Part shown: positions 21,201 to 32,951 of the stretch, in pieces | How positions within the stretch are numbered: position 1 is the first letter of the stretch | Layout of the letters: each line of letters begins with the position of its first letter | NCBI GenBank assembly: GCA_051294375.1 | Contig: CM119266.1 | Location: 9,618,538 to 9,682,537 of the forward strand | Length of the DNA: 64,000 nucleotides | From: Paraspadella gotoi | Lineage: Eukaryota; Chaetognatha | Direction: 5' to 3' | The notes under the pieces: generated by a model | What the model was told of the DNA's origin: nothing | What the model saw: the letters and a program-made list of their open reading frames with translations, nothing else | The model's database searches: none | Program-made: the position numbers and the translations under genes

Positions 21201-24200
21201 ATACTCATATTTTTTCTTTTGTCTTCGACATAATGCACGACGAATCCTATCCTCATAATACGAAATAGTTCAATTACAACTTAAATTTCGTTGTATTTTC
21301 TAATGTTTTTCTTCTAATTAAACTTTAAATGCATTAAATCGAAACACTTGCTTCACGAGTCCTCCCACTGAAAACAAGAAATCTATGCAGCCTGAAACAA
21401 TTTATTTTCAATAATATCATAAAAAAATTTCATAGCCCTTTGACTAAATCAAATCATTCATTTCTCAATTCGTTTCAGGACAGCAATTTTAATAGCTCCT
21501 CAGATTTCTTTTGCAAGTCTACGTGACTGTCCGACTTCAGCGACATCAACGGTTGAATGGCCTGCTCGAGAGCTTCTCTCGCCTTGACCAATCCGTTGGG
21601 TGATTTAATGATCTTCTCCAAAATCTCTACGGAGACCTTTCGCAGTACCACATACTTTTTGTTGATCATGTTTTGCATCGCCGCTTTGATCATGGGCTTG
21701 ACGAGAGCGTTGAGCTCGTCCCTTCGCACACTCTCCGTGGATTCTCTTAAATGCCAATGCTTCTCCGCCACCATCGCCAATCCTTTCAACGCCGACAGTC
21801 GGACCTTCCACGAGTGCAAGTCGGAGGATCGAAGAGCGAGCGCATTGATGGCATCCCGAGCCGCCAGGTTTTCTTCTCTCTGCGGCGGCTTGTTGACGGG
21901 AAAGGCGCGCCCGAGGGATTCTAGCGCCGACTCTTCGAATTCCAGTCGCGAGGTTGATCTTTTGTTCCCGTCGTGCTCCATGTCTTCGTCGCCGTCGCCT
22001 TCTCCTCTTTTCTTGAGACGCATGATGACGATTTCGGCTAAGTCGGGAAATTTCTCGTATTCTCCCCACGTCTCGATGACACGGGAGGCGCAATCGACGG
22101 CGACTCGTTTGTAGAACAAGTGATCTTTTCTGGCCTCGCGAAGAAGCGTGGAAAGCAAGGACGATCGCATGGCTAAAAGCGGATCCTTGAGATTATCACC
22201 GTCGATTTCCATGTCGCTTTCCTCGCGAGAGAAAAATCGCTGTTCAAAAAGAATAAAAATTTCTTCTTTGGTGATAAACGAAGCTGAAATTTAAAAGAAA
22301 AAAAAGGAAAAAGATACCTTGTATTGACAACAAAGATGCTGCGTGGCTTCGAGCAGCGCCTCCTTCCCCTCCCAAGTCCGCCCGCTCAATCCCTGGATGG
22401 TCACGCCTTCGAGCAAGCGCTTCAGGAGTTTCGGATCCATCTTTTCCTGAGGCAAACATTGAGCGACGGTCGATGCCGCGCGACCCGCTTGTGCTCTTAT
22501 GCCGCACAACTCCAGAGACAGCGTCGAATTTATGATATGGACAATTTCCTTCAAAGCAGGGGTGGGTACCGATTTCATAAGGCATATCCTTAAAATTGCT
22601 AGTATCGTGTGCCTCCTGAGTCCTGATACCTTGAGGAAAACGTGTATCCCCGTTTCCATCCCGGGCGTCACATCCGTCCAAATCTTCAGCCATCCTTCGG
22701 CGGCGCCGTCGTCAGTGACATCTTCGTCGTCTCGCTCGTGCATGGCAATGAACGCAAGCGGCATCGCGTGTTTGCCGTGCTCCTTTAGCCGGTCCGGCGC
22801 GTGCCTCGAGATGGCGCTCATCGCCGATTCGCAGGCTCGTCTAAGGTCGCGCTCTTCTGGCGACTTCTCCAAGTACCATGCCTTGAGCTTGTCGAGCGTT
22901 TTGTCGAGGGTTTTAGCTGGAGCAACCTTCGCCAAGTGTCCGACGGCCTGTAAAAGAAGGGAGATGAGTTTCACTATGGACATATCAATAGCTATTGTTT
23001 CGTAATAGACTGACTGTTGAAAATGTTCTTCGCACTCCGGACTGCCTGTCGGAGAGACCGCCGAGCAGCGGAGACATAAACTTGGGCGCATAAGGCTCCA
23101 CCACGGCGGGTATTTGAAAGACGAAGGCGATAACCAGATCAGCTGCGGCGGCTCTTGTAGCCATTCCAGTTCCGGACTTCAAGATTTCAACGAGGGTCGG
23201 CTCTAGCGCCCCCATTACTTCATCGTCGACAAACTGGATGCAATACTTGAGCGTCTCCATGATCGGTGAGGTGGTGGTCGAAGATTTACGTGAGTCGTCC
23301 AGCTTGTGTTGAACGTCGACACAATCTATTCTCACCAAACTGAGGCTCAAATGATTTAATGATGAAGATTCAGGACCACTGACGGCTTCCAACAGCGCCG
23401 GCATCAGACGCGCCAAATGAGGTGTGAGCATGATACCCGTTTGACGGGATAACTTCTGCATGGTGTCCAGAACGAGGCTGCGGATATCTGAGTTTTTGCT
23501 CGAGTAGACGCCGTTCTCCAACAAAATTGGAAGTGTGACGTTAATGGCAAGGGCACCGAGATTTCCGTTGTTTGTGTCACAGGCAAGAATGCTGACGTGA
23601 ATGGTCATTCTAAAAATATAAAAAATAAGGAAACTTCGAGATTCGGTCAATAGTAGTTAATGAAAATGTTAATGAAATACTTTGCTGTCGCCATTGCTGC
23701 CTTCCGAACTGACTCTTTGACGTCGTCCAACCTCGCCAACACGATCTTCCAAATTCTTCCCAACCTCTCCACGACGACAGGATTTAGCGCCCTTCCCCTC
23801 AAAACCTCTGTTAGTCCCGCGCAACATGACTCCCGCACCACCGAATTGCGATTCTCGCTCTCTAGTAAAAGTTCCTCGAGCACGCCCTCCAGATGGGCGT
23901 CAACTATGGCTTTCTTCTCGCTCGGAACCAAAGCCTGCCAGATTGACGACATGGCCGCCTGGATCTTGACCTCAGGGTCATTAAGGTAGCGAAAGAGCTT
24001 TGGCACCAACGCCTCCATGTGTGGCGCCAGTTGACGTCTCGCTTCGGACGCGATCTCGGCATGGCGACGGCGACCAGCGAAGGAGGCGGCAAGGCCAGGG
24101 GTCTTTAGGTTCGAGTTTTTGTGGGCGAGATAGATTAGCTTGTAGACGAGTTCGGGCTGCTTGAGCTCTAGGGCAATAGCTGCCAATTCGCGATAGGCCG

Positions 24201-27200
24201 AAGCCTTTGATTCAACGCCAAAAAAGGTTGTTGATTTAGCCCTTGAAGAGGATTTGGCGATGGAGATTTCCGAGCCCGAATCGGAGGTCTTTAAATTTTC
24301 GCTACCTGAAAATAAAAATAATGAATTATTAAAAATTAAATTAAAAAAATAATTTTTTCATGGTATTTTTGCTATCTTTTTGTTGCGTTTTGATTAAGAG
24401 AAAACAACGATTTTTGTTAGAAAAAACAACGGACACATAGGACATGTTTCGCTTTCATCAGTGTTTGAAAGTGAAGAGACAGTAATTATTGTTATGTGTT
24501 ATTGACAGAACCGTTCAATATAAGCAGTCCCTGAGCTTCAGATCAGGCTGTAACTGTTACAGGCGGGTTAAGCGCCATGTCCCTCATAACTGCTAGGCGA
24601 CCACCGTGCTAGAACCCCGGATCTTTGGGTTGGGAGGCGAATGACTTGCCTCCGGCACCCATGGCCGCTGATGAACGGTTGGGGGATTTTAGTCCAATAT
24701 ATATCCCCCCCTCCCGTAGGAAGAAGTCTCTTGCATCTCCTCAGTGAATTGTTGTTGTTGGTGGAAAGTTCGTCACCAAGTTGAGGCATGTTGCCTGATG
24801 TTTGTTGGCGGAAAGTGCATCGCCAGGTTGAGGCATGTCGCCTGAAAGTGATGTTGTTGCTGTTGTGTTCGGAAGTCGGGCTCACCAATGAAGAGAAAGT
24901 AATTATTATGTGTTAGTGACAGAACTGTTCAATATAAGTAGTCCCTGAGCTTCGGATAGGGCTGTAACACCGAGTTACAGGTGGGTTAAGCCCTCTGTCC
25001 CTCTTAACTGCTAGGCGACCACCGGGCTAGAACCCCGGACCTTTGGGTTGGGAGGCGAATGACTTGCCTCTGTCACCAATGGCCGCTGATGAACGGTTGG
25101 TGGATTTTAGTAAATAATTTTAGTAAATAATTTTTGCAAAATATTTTAGAGAGAGAGAAAGAAAAAAATATCACCGAAAACAGTTTTAATTAGCAAGTGA
25201 GGTTTTTACCCATATAATAATTTCTAGCGACTCCATAAAAGACAATCTTAACTTACCGACCAAAGATTCACACAAATTAGAGACAAGATACTCTCTGGAT
25301 TCTTCTTGACTATAACTGTAGCTGATTCCCAATGTTTTTGCAGCCAACTCTTGAGTAATTTCATCATCGACCAAGAGAAGGCGTAACATGCTGTCCTATA
25401 GTATAGATTGTATAAAAATATTTTTGATTTTCAATGCGAACCTTTAACGCAAACTTAAACATTTAAAATTTGTAAAAAAAACGAAATCACAGTCAAAAAA
25501 TATATATTTAACCTGGATATCCGGCAATTGCCCTTGTAAAAAAGGTAAATGTCCAGCCTCCTGAATCATGCAAATGGTCCACACTGCAGCCGCTTGCTTC
25601 ACATGCTTGTTTTCGTTGTACAAATAAATCTTTGTTAATTTCTCAATAAGAAATTCAAGGTTTTCGGTGGGAGCATTCAAGGAGTTTTCCTCTAGAATTT
25701 CTTCGTCCGCAGTCCAACTGTCGGAGGCGAATCTCGATCCGGTTCCCATCGCTGACGTCGTCAATGCGGCCCCCACGTGAAATTGCAGTTTCAACTCTTT
25801 CATCTTGCAAGCTTCCATCAGCCTTTTAATAATTTCCCTAGCGTAAGGGAAACGCGAAGATTTCGAGCGACTCCAGCTTCGGGCGCCGCAGCAGAGCGAC
25901 GCCGCCGCGACAGCAGCCGCTTCGCGGAGTTTGACCGGATGTTTTGAGCACATGACAAAATCAAGAAGAATCGTAGCGAGGCCGGCTTTGGTAGAATACA
26001 AATCTTGTGGTTCTTCGTTCCCGTTTTTGTCAAAAGTTCTTTCTGTCGTTTAAAAATGACTAGTTTATTCTCTAGACAGCATTGAACGTTCATGTTAATT
26101 AGAAACGCAGAGTAAACTGCGAAGAATATTGATCCCACCTATCGACATTTCACCATCGGGCAGAGGGAGCTGCGCGAATCGAGCGATTTCGGTGATGGCC
26201 GAAACCGCGGAGTGTTGCACCAGCGGACTCGGGTGATGAAGTTTCATGGATAATTGCTTCACGGCTTCGTTCACAAACTTAGCTACTTCTTTCGAAGGGC
26301 AGGATTCCCATGTCTGAAGGAAAAAGTCGCTCAAAGAACGAAAGATGCCCAAAAATTATCAAACTAAGAAAAAAACGCAAAATTTAACCTCAAAATTCAG
26401 TGAACGCCGGCCCAAAGCCGCTCCTAGTCCCAAGATAGACCCGCTCAACCTTTCAAAGTTGTTTGACTCGGATGCCAAGCACAACAACAGAGAACGAATT
26501 TGCTCTATAAAGCCGGCTTCCGTTTCTATGGCGACAAGAATGGCGTAAAGCTGCGAAGCCGCTTCCCTGCCATGTTTAATAATCGTATTCTAACGACGTA
26601 ATATCAGGCCCCTTGTTTACTCATACTCAATCGTAAAAAAAAGCCTCACCTCACGTCTTCTCTCAGACTAAAGAGAAACTTGTCACGAATCCAATCTAGA
26701 CTGTCGGCGACCTCACGCGCTAAGATCCCGTCTGCCGCCACCAACTCCGTCATAAGGTACAGGCTCTCGGCGGAGCCCTGCTGTTGCAAGAGGCTTTCCA
26801 CGACGTACTTGTACCTCCGCACAGGGCTCAGGCTGGATGGATCGTCCTTCATGGCTCTTCCAATGTACTTGGTCACCGCAGGAGCCTGTAATTTCATCTC
26901 TGCTATGTTAAGTTCGGGCTTGCTCGCTTCAGAGGGGCACCCGGCCTCTGCGGCGAGGCAGGCGCGCAGGAAAGCCGCCACCTCCACCATCATCGGTGGG
27001 GCGAAGACTTGAAGCGTGGTTTCGTCCTTGCCACCGGCACCGCGACGCTGATCTGAGAATTTTCCTCTTTGGTAAAGGTAATCCGCAGCGACTCCAAAGT
27101 TCGGGTATTGACGTTCCTCCAACTTGATCATTTTGCGCCCCTTGTGATCTCCACCCTTAGTTTTTGAAAGTGTCACCGGCATCGTAGGAGTTTTGAGAAG

Positions 27201-30200
27201 TGAGGCGACTTCAGCGCGCACTTCTTCTCGTGGGTCGCCCGCGCAAAGCAGGACGACGTAGCGGCTTGGAATGTGGTTGCGTGGAAAGCAGATACAAGCG
27301 TATTTAAGGGCCATGAGACGAGGGGGAACCTCAGGCCTTTCACCGTTTTGCATCACTATGGCCTCGAGCTGTGATCGTTGCGGCTCACCTAGCGAGACGT
27401 AGCATGGCGCTACCAGCGAAAGCATTTCCTAATATTTTGATGAAAAAATTTTACTTACACCTCAATTTAAATCGATTTACAATTTTAGATTCATGCGTTT
27501 ATTTCTCAACAAAATTTTTTTTCAATTAAAGAATGTGGGAGATTCTGTAAAGGATTTAGCTAAAGCTTCCTTACATAAATGATATTAAACTGCAAATACT
27601 AATAGAACCTGAAGTGCAGTAAGTTTCGTCCCCGTAGCCATCGCCAAAGCTTCAAAATTTGTCTGAAGAAACCCGATGTCCTCTTGCACGAGTTTCGGCA
27701 ATCGGCGCCCGATCTTGCCAATCGCCACCAAAGCCATCGAATAGAGCTCTACCTCTTGCTCCATTTCATTGACTACCCTCGTCATTGCAGGCATCAGAGT
27801 TGCTCCGCTCAACTGTAATCATGTTCCAGTGATGGAAAGGAATTTTTAAAAAATCAAAAATTCTAAAAATCAAAATTTGTACTTGAAAGATCTTGTCCCT
27901 GCAAAACTCGGAAGCGTGAAGTACTAGTCGGACCGCGTTCATCTTCAGCTCTGCGTGGATAGAGGGGGAACTGAAGAGGCAGTCAAAGACAACCTGGACA
28001 AGCGCGGGAAAATATTCTGCCGATTGACGGGACTTGAGTAGAAACGGAAAAAGCTTGAGTCGCAGACGCGTCGAAACTGCGGAGCGTTTCTCGTCTTCAG
28101 AAAGGTCGGGACCCGCCTGTTTCTTGGTAACAGAGTCGCCCAGAAAGATATCGAACATCCGCACTACCGTTGAAGGCCGGTTCCAATCCTCAGCGTTGCC
28201 GCAATGCTGAAGGGCGGACTCGGCGAATGAGGCGACTGCATGGCGCTTGTCGCTGGATGCAACCACGAGATGCGTCACGATTTCATCGTCGTCGAAAATG
28301 CCGAGGCGGATAAAGCGAAGAACGCTGAGTTTGGCGCTCTCCAACTGCTCGGGACTCAGAGGATTCTCCCCGGTGATGCGCTGGAGGGAAGCTCTTGACA
28401 TTCCCGGCGGCGGAGTTCCCCCCGTCCATGAAACAGTTACGTCAGAGTTGTTCATAGTACATGCCCCAGGCACGTTTATGCCGTAGGGAAGAAGAAGAAG
28501 GTCGAAAATCATTTCGAGGAGCAATTTTTTGGTGTCTGGAAGATGTTCCAAACCGAGGGTCGCCTTTCTATCTTGCGAAGACAGCGTCTCCTCGAACGGG
28601 ATTGAGCCCAGCAAAGGTAGCAGAAGAAAAATGATGCCTTCTTGATGCTGTTGCGGTTTATCCTCGAGAATGCGAAGTAATTGGGGCGCCATTCGGGCCT
28701 GCGACTGTAGGTCAAGTCGTTCTATACCCATTTTCAGATAGATGATGCAAAAGTTATGGACGAAGCTGGAAGCCTCAGGGTCCGACATATCCGAATAGAT
28801 CGGCAAAAGAGTTTCGAGAGGAAGGTGGATGTTAAGGCTAAAAGAAATTTAGGTGTCTGGACTTTACATTTGACGTTGACACATTTATATTTTCGAAAAT
28901 AGTGTAGTTTCCCCCTCACCGGCTCTTGAGACGTTTGTTGATGTGTACGAGCATTTCCAGCACTTTTTTTCTTACGCCTTCTTCAGGCGACTTTAGTTGC
29001 AGCAGTACAGCTGGGAGATACTTTCTCAGTGCGGCTTCAAACTGTTCGTCGTCCTCAGCAGAGACGAACTTAAGGAAAACCCGTTCCAGCATCTGACTAA
29101 TGTCTAGCTTTTCAGCCATTCTTGGTTTCTAACCCAAACAGAGAAAAATACACATGAAAAAAATAAAAATATCTTTACAAAAAAGATTTGTTCTTAAACA
29201 AATATCTGAAGAGAGTAGGCTCAATTCATTTGGGTAAAAACTCTTTTTTGTAGGACTAAGTACGGTCTGAGATTTATCGCTACGTTTAAACAACTTTTTT
29301 TAATTCTGTATTTCCAAATAATTTTTTTATTTGTACATACATGTTTCTCATTGTCTCTTCTTCCTCTTTCATTCTCCTCCAATTTTTTCTGCTTCTCACT
29401 AGACTAATAAAATTAAAATATAACTTCCTGAGACTGACTGAGAAAGAAAGATAGGCAAACAGATAACTTAAAATATCTACTTAACTCCAATTTATTTTAG
29501 GACAAGCAATGTCGATTTCACGAAGCTCTTTGCGACAACGTCGACACTTTTGCCGCGTTGCAACAAATTCGCGAGTTGGTCAATTGCTGTAACTCTTACA
29601 TAAGAGAAAAGCGAGATGCAAACGAAAGACCGGACGCAATTGTACTGAAAACCATCGCAGTTTTCATCACCAACATGTTGAAGGTTCGATTACAGAGGCA
29701 TGGAGAGGGTTCGTCGGAGGTTCTCCGAATAATCTCTTCAACCCTCATTTTCACAGATGTTCGGCGCCATTCGTTCGTCGACTGAAGAATTCGGATTTTC
29801 CTCGAACGAAACATCCGACGCCGTAGATCGGGAAAAGACCGTCGCTCCTTTTCTCGAAGCCTTCGCCACGTTTCGCGACGACGTGCGAAAGGTGGCTCGT
29901 CAACATAAATTCACGGATGCCCTCGTGCTTTGCGATCACGTCCGGGACGACGTCCTTCCTCATCTGGGCGTCAGGTTGGAGGACAAGGAAGGTAAGTCAT
30001 GACTTCACACGTCATTCGATTATAACGCGATTAAAACCTTTTTGGGTTCAAGGTCAAAAGACGGAAATTAAACTGGTTGACAAGGAGACGCTTCTGAGAG
30101 AGCGAGAAGAAAGAATCAAGATGGAGGAAGAAAAACGGAAAATAAAGGAGGCGGAGAAGGAAAGAAAGGAAGCGGAGGCGAGGGCGAGGGAGGAAGCGAA

Positions 30201-31441
30201 GAGAACCCCGCCTTGGGAGTTGTTCAAGAAAGAGATCGACAAGTACTCTGCATTCGACGACCGTGGAATTCCCACTTTGGACGCGGAAGGAAAGGAAATC
30301 TCAAAAGGACAAATTAAGGTATGCCTGTCGATGCTCGGGTTGTTAGTATTAAGTTTTATTATTTTAAAATTGTTTGTGTTATTTTTTTTTTAGAAATTGA
30401 TCAAAGTTTGGCAAGCACAAGAAAAGAAGTACAACGATTACCTGAGTTCTTCCGAGGAGACTCGCCCAAAATCCGAAAAAGGGTCCAAAAAGTTGGAGAA
30501 TAACGTAAAGAAAGATTCTCTTGTAAAATCGAACTTTTTTGAGCCGCAACTTGCGACGAACTCCGATGGAACCGTAGGAACTCTTTACCACTACCAAGAT
30601 CATTATCGGACTCATCTCGTTAGAATTGTCGCCGCGTATGCTGGACTTAAACTGAACGTCGTCACTGATCCCGTTAAATTTCAAAGTCCCGAGCTTGTTA
30701 ACGCGTGTCCTCTGGGAACGCTTCCTGCGCTGATTCTTCCGGATGGTGAATAATTTTGGAATTGATTTTTGATTGAATTTTTTAATTGCGTTTTCGTCAA
30801 CTAAATAATACTATTTATCTTCCACTTAGGCGAGTGCATTTCCGAGTCAATGGCCATAGTTTCGTTTTTAAGCCCTTCCAACTTCAAAAACGGGACGGAC
30901 CTAAAATCATCCGCTTTGATTCAACAATGGATAAGCTTTTCAAACAATTCCATTCTTCCAGGTAATCTTATTGTGGACTAATAAACTCGATTATGTATAT
31001 AATAATTTATTTAAAAAAATTAATATAGAATTTTAAAGTCTAATTTAGTAAAACAAGTAATCTTGCAATTTTTCATATATAATAATTTATAATAATAATT
31101 ATTATATGGAAATAACCATACACATCTAAACAGCTGCCTGCTCGTGGGTTTATCCTCTGATGAAAATCGTGGTTGAGGAACCGGCGACGATCGAATCCGC
31201 GAAGGCCGACCTGAGGAAGTCGTTGAAAGCTCTCGACGATTATTTACTCTTCCGAACCTTTCTCGTCGGCGATTGCATCACGTTGGCCGACGTATTCGTT
31301 GCCAGCGATTTGCTGCTCCCCTTCAAACTCGTATTAACGAACGAATGGAGGCGCGAATTAGGAAACGTGACGCGATGGTTTACGACAATTGTTAATCAAA
31401 AGCCCGTGATGGACGTTGTCGGAGCCGTGGAATTTTGTTGA
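18229..31441 (+). CDS. CARS1: Cysteinyl-tRNA synthetase with C-terminal GST (eEF1-gamma-like) module
   Basis: Charges tRNA-Cys in the cytosol. Twelve exons: 18229-18348, 18422-18538, 18624-18762, 18868-19034, 20029-20350, 20545-21095, 29501-29683, 29757-29991, 30053-30318, 30394-30745, 30830-30961, 31134-31441; 963 aa, phases consistent throughout. Class I signatures: zinc Cys in [12 protein letters not shown] at residues 55-58, WHIECS, and KMSKS at 382-386. The animal C-terminal region with its charged helix ([17 protein letters not shown]) ends in exon 10. The same exon runs straight on into [20 protein letters not shown], the start of a GST-N fold at about residue 761; a GST-C fold ([18 protein letters not shown]) closes the protein. 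Intron 6 (21096-29500) contains ECM29 on the other strand. The exon 4 donor (GTCGGA) is weak. Confidence 0.93.
18791..18833 (+). repeat. GA-rich simple repeat in CARS intron 3
   Basis: Purine-only run dominated by GA and GAAA units between CARS exons 3 and 4. It is a simple low-complexity tract with no further meaning visible. Confidence 0.7.
19360..19380 (+). repeat. TA dinucleotide microsatellite
   Basis: About ten TA units inside CARS intron 4. Confidence 0.85.
19569..19790. repeat. Imperfect foldback (long inverted repeat) in CARS intron 4
   Basis: The left arm, about 19569-19650 (beginning GATTCTGATAGAGC), matches the reverse complement of the right arm, about 19711-19790 (whose complement begins GATTCTTATAGAGC), at roughly three quarters of positions by eye. 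The spacer holds several ATGATGA-like repeats. The size and AT content suit a MITE-like or foldback element, but no terminal target duplication was identified. It lies in the 994-nt intron 4, the second longest intron of the gene. Confidence 0.6.
21475..29119 (-). CDS. ECM29: Proteasome adaptor and scaffold protein ECM29
   Basis: HEAT-repeat protein that binds the 26S proteasome, tethering 19S to 20S and linking proteasomes to endosomes and motors. Exons: 29119-28920, 28837-27883, 27812-27609, 27428-26650, 26566-26389, 26313-26139, 26042-25513, 25395-25257, 24305-23681, 23609-23015, 22947-22630, 22548-22318, 22239-21475; 1897 aa (human about 1845) with phases consistent. Landmarks in order: [120 protein letters not shown]. 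The whole coding region lies antisense inside CARS intron 6, with about 380 nt to spare at each side. Intron 8 carries repeat copies. Acceptors for exons 7 and 12 were chosen by frame and have alternatives. Confidence 0.95.
24471..25111. repeat. Two copies of a roughly 220-bp repeat with GC-rich core, in ECM29 intron 8
   Basis: Copy 1 (about 24471-24693) and copy 2 (about 24889-25111) share blocks such as AACTGCTAGGCGACCACC, TAGAACCCCGGA and GGCGAATGACTTGCCTC, and both end near GGATTTTAGT. They are around 90% alike by eye. The spacer contains its own tandem pair of about 45 bp (GAGGCATGTTGCCTGA and GAGGCATGTCGCCTGA). The CCGGGCTAGAACCCCGG stretch can fold like a tRNA T-arm, so a tRNA-derived SINE is possible but unproven. 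Confidence 0.7.
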
Positions 31442-31625
31442 CGAAACCAGAAAATAACAAAAAGACATTGCTTGTTGTTAGTCGAGAATTAAAATTTTAA
31501 CTGTGATACTAATTAAATTTAAAAGGATGTTTTTGGAGAATACGTGGAAAACGAAGATAACAACTAGTCGAAATTTTTCTTTTTTTAGTTGATTCTTTTC
31601 GATTTGACCCCAATTTAAAAAGACA

Positions 31626-32512
31626 ATGGATTTTTGTCAATTTCTCTCTTTACTGTTCGTGGTTTACCTGTCCGGGGTCGATTCGCTCATGTTCCATCTA
31701 GAACCGATGGCCAAGAAATGTTTGAAGGAAGAAATTCACAAAGATGTGTTAGTAACCGGCGATTACGAACTCAATGAAATGGGTGATCAGAAAACGAATC
31801 TGGTGGTTACGGATACGAGGTAAAAAATAGTTTTTTGTTGGGGCTGTTGTATAGTATATAGTGTATAGTGTATACGTAGGTCTGTACGATTAGTTAGTAA
31901 TGCTTTGTTTTGTAAGACTAAAACTCGCTTTAAAAATAAAATAATATTCTTATCACTAACCCCGGTCGGTGAAAGTAAAATTAACCCATATTATTCTGAA
32001 AATGTTTTTCTATAGGGGCCATACTTTGTATCAAAAGGAAGACGCGACGAAGGGCAAGTTCGCCTTCACAACGGATGAGTACGACGTCTTCGAGGTGTGC
32101 TTCGAGACGGTCAAGGGTCACGGACAGGCTCGCGAGGTCAGGCTCATTATGAAGCACGGCGTAGAAGCTCGAAACTACGAGGACATCGCCAAAGCGGAAA
32201 AACTCAAGCCTATGGAGGTACCAACCTAATCCAAAGATTTAAGAAGCTACTCTTGATGTTGTCGCGAGACTCCACCCTCCCATTTATCTCCTTCAGTTGG
32301 AACTGCGACGCTTAGAGGATCTCTCCGAGTCGATCGTCAACGACTTCGCCTACATGCGGCAACGGGAGGAGGAGATGCGCGACACCAACGAGTCCACCAA
32401 TTCCCGCGTCTTTTACTTTTCCATCTTCTCCATGATCTGTCTCCTCGGTCTCGCCTGCGCACAAGTTCTGTACCTCAAGAAATATTTCAAGTCGAAAAAA
32501 CTCATCGAGTGA
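31626..32512 (+). CDS. TMED10: p24 cargo receptor TMED10
   Basis: Type I membrane protein of the p24-delta class, cycling between ER and Golgi in COPI and COPII carriers. Exons 31626-31819, 32016-32217 and 32297-32512; 203 aa. A signal peptide occupies about residues 1-20 ([12 protein letters not shown]). The GOLD domain contains [19 protein letters not shown] and [20 protein letters not shown]. The coiled region [20 protein letters not shown] and the linker [12 protein letters not shown] lead into the membrane span. The cytosolic tail ends YFKSKKLIE, bearing the family's aromatic and dilysine-type COP-binding signals. The start lies 184 nt after the CARS stop. Confidence 0.97.
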
Positions 32513-32951
32513 AAAAGATCTTCTTTTCTTCGTGTGGTGGAGCGATGTGCGCGGCCTTTCCAGATTTTGGGAAAAAACTAAAAACATTCTCATGCATCAT
32601 TTCGCCATCGTTAATTTTCATAGGATATGTTTCGACACTCCGAATTTTTAAAGGGCAAACAAGTTTTCGCAGGGGTTGATTCGTAATTTAAATTCATTAA
32701 TTATTAAATATCTTCATTAAGTTGTAAGCATTTCGATTTCGGTGGTAATTAACAGACTATTATTAGCTAGTTGCTAGCTTATATTTTCTTCAACAATGCT
32801 TAAATTTTTTTTTTTCGTGATTGTTTAAACGTTAGTCACTGGACCATGTTTTTTTTTTAGCCAATTAAAAAACTGTTTTGAAACATGACGCTGAACTGGT
32901 ACTAATTTATAATTCATCAGTTTCGAATACAAAAAAAAAACTAAAAAAAAA

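Noticed and set aside
21557-22114. 185-codon plus-strand open frame
   Set aside because: Shadow of ECM29's last exon: Ser/Ala-rich with no motif.
24595-24700. A functional tRNA gene in ECM29 intron 8
   Set aside because: A T-arm-like stem is present, but no complete cloverleaf or acceptor stem can be drawn; repeat-derived at most.
21475-29119. First thought to be the translational regulator GCN1 because of its HEAT-like repeats
   Set aside because: The N-terminus ([30 protein letters not shown]), the block [19 protein letters not shown] and the total length of 1897 aa fit ECM29; GCN1 is about 2,600 aa and lacks these blocks.
18229-31441. CARS as two separate genes on either side of ECM29
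   Set aside because: Phase, conserved residues and canonical splice sites join exon 6 to exon 7 directly, and each half lacks parts needed for a complete enzyme.
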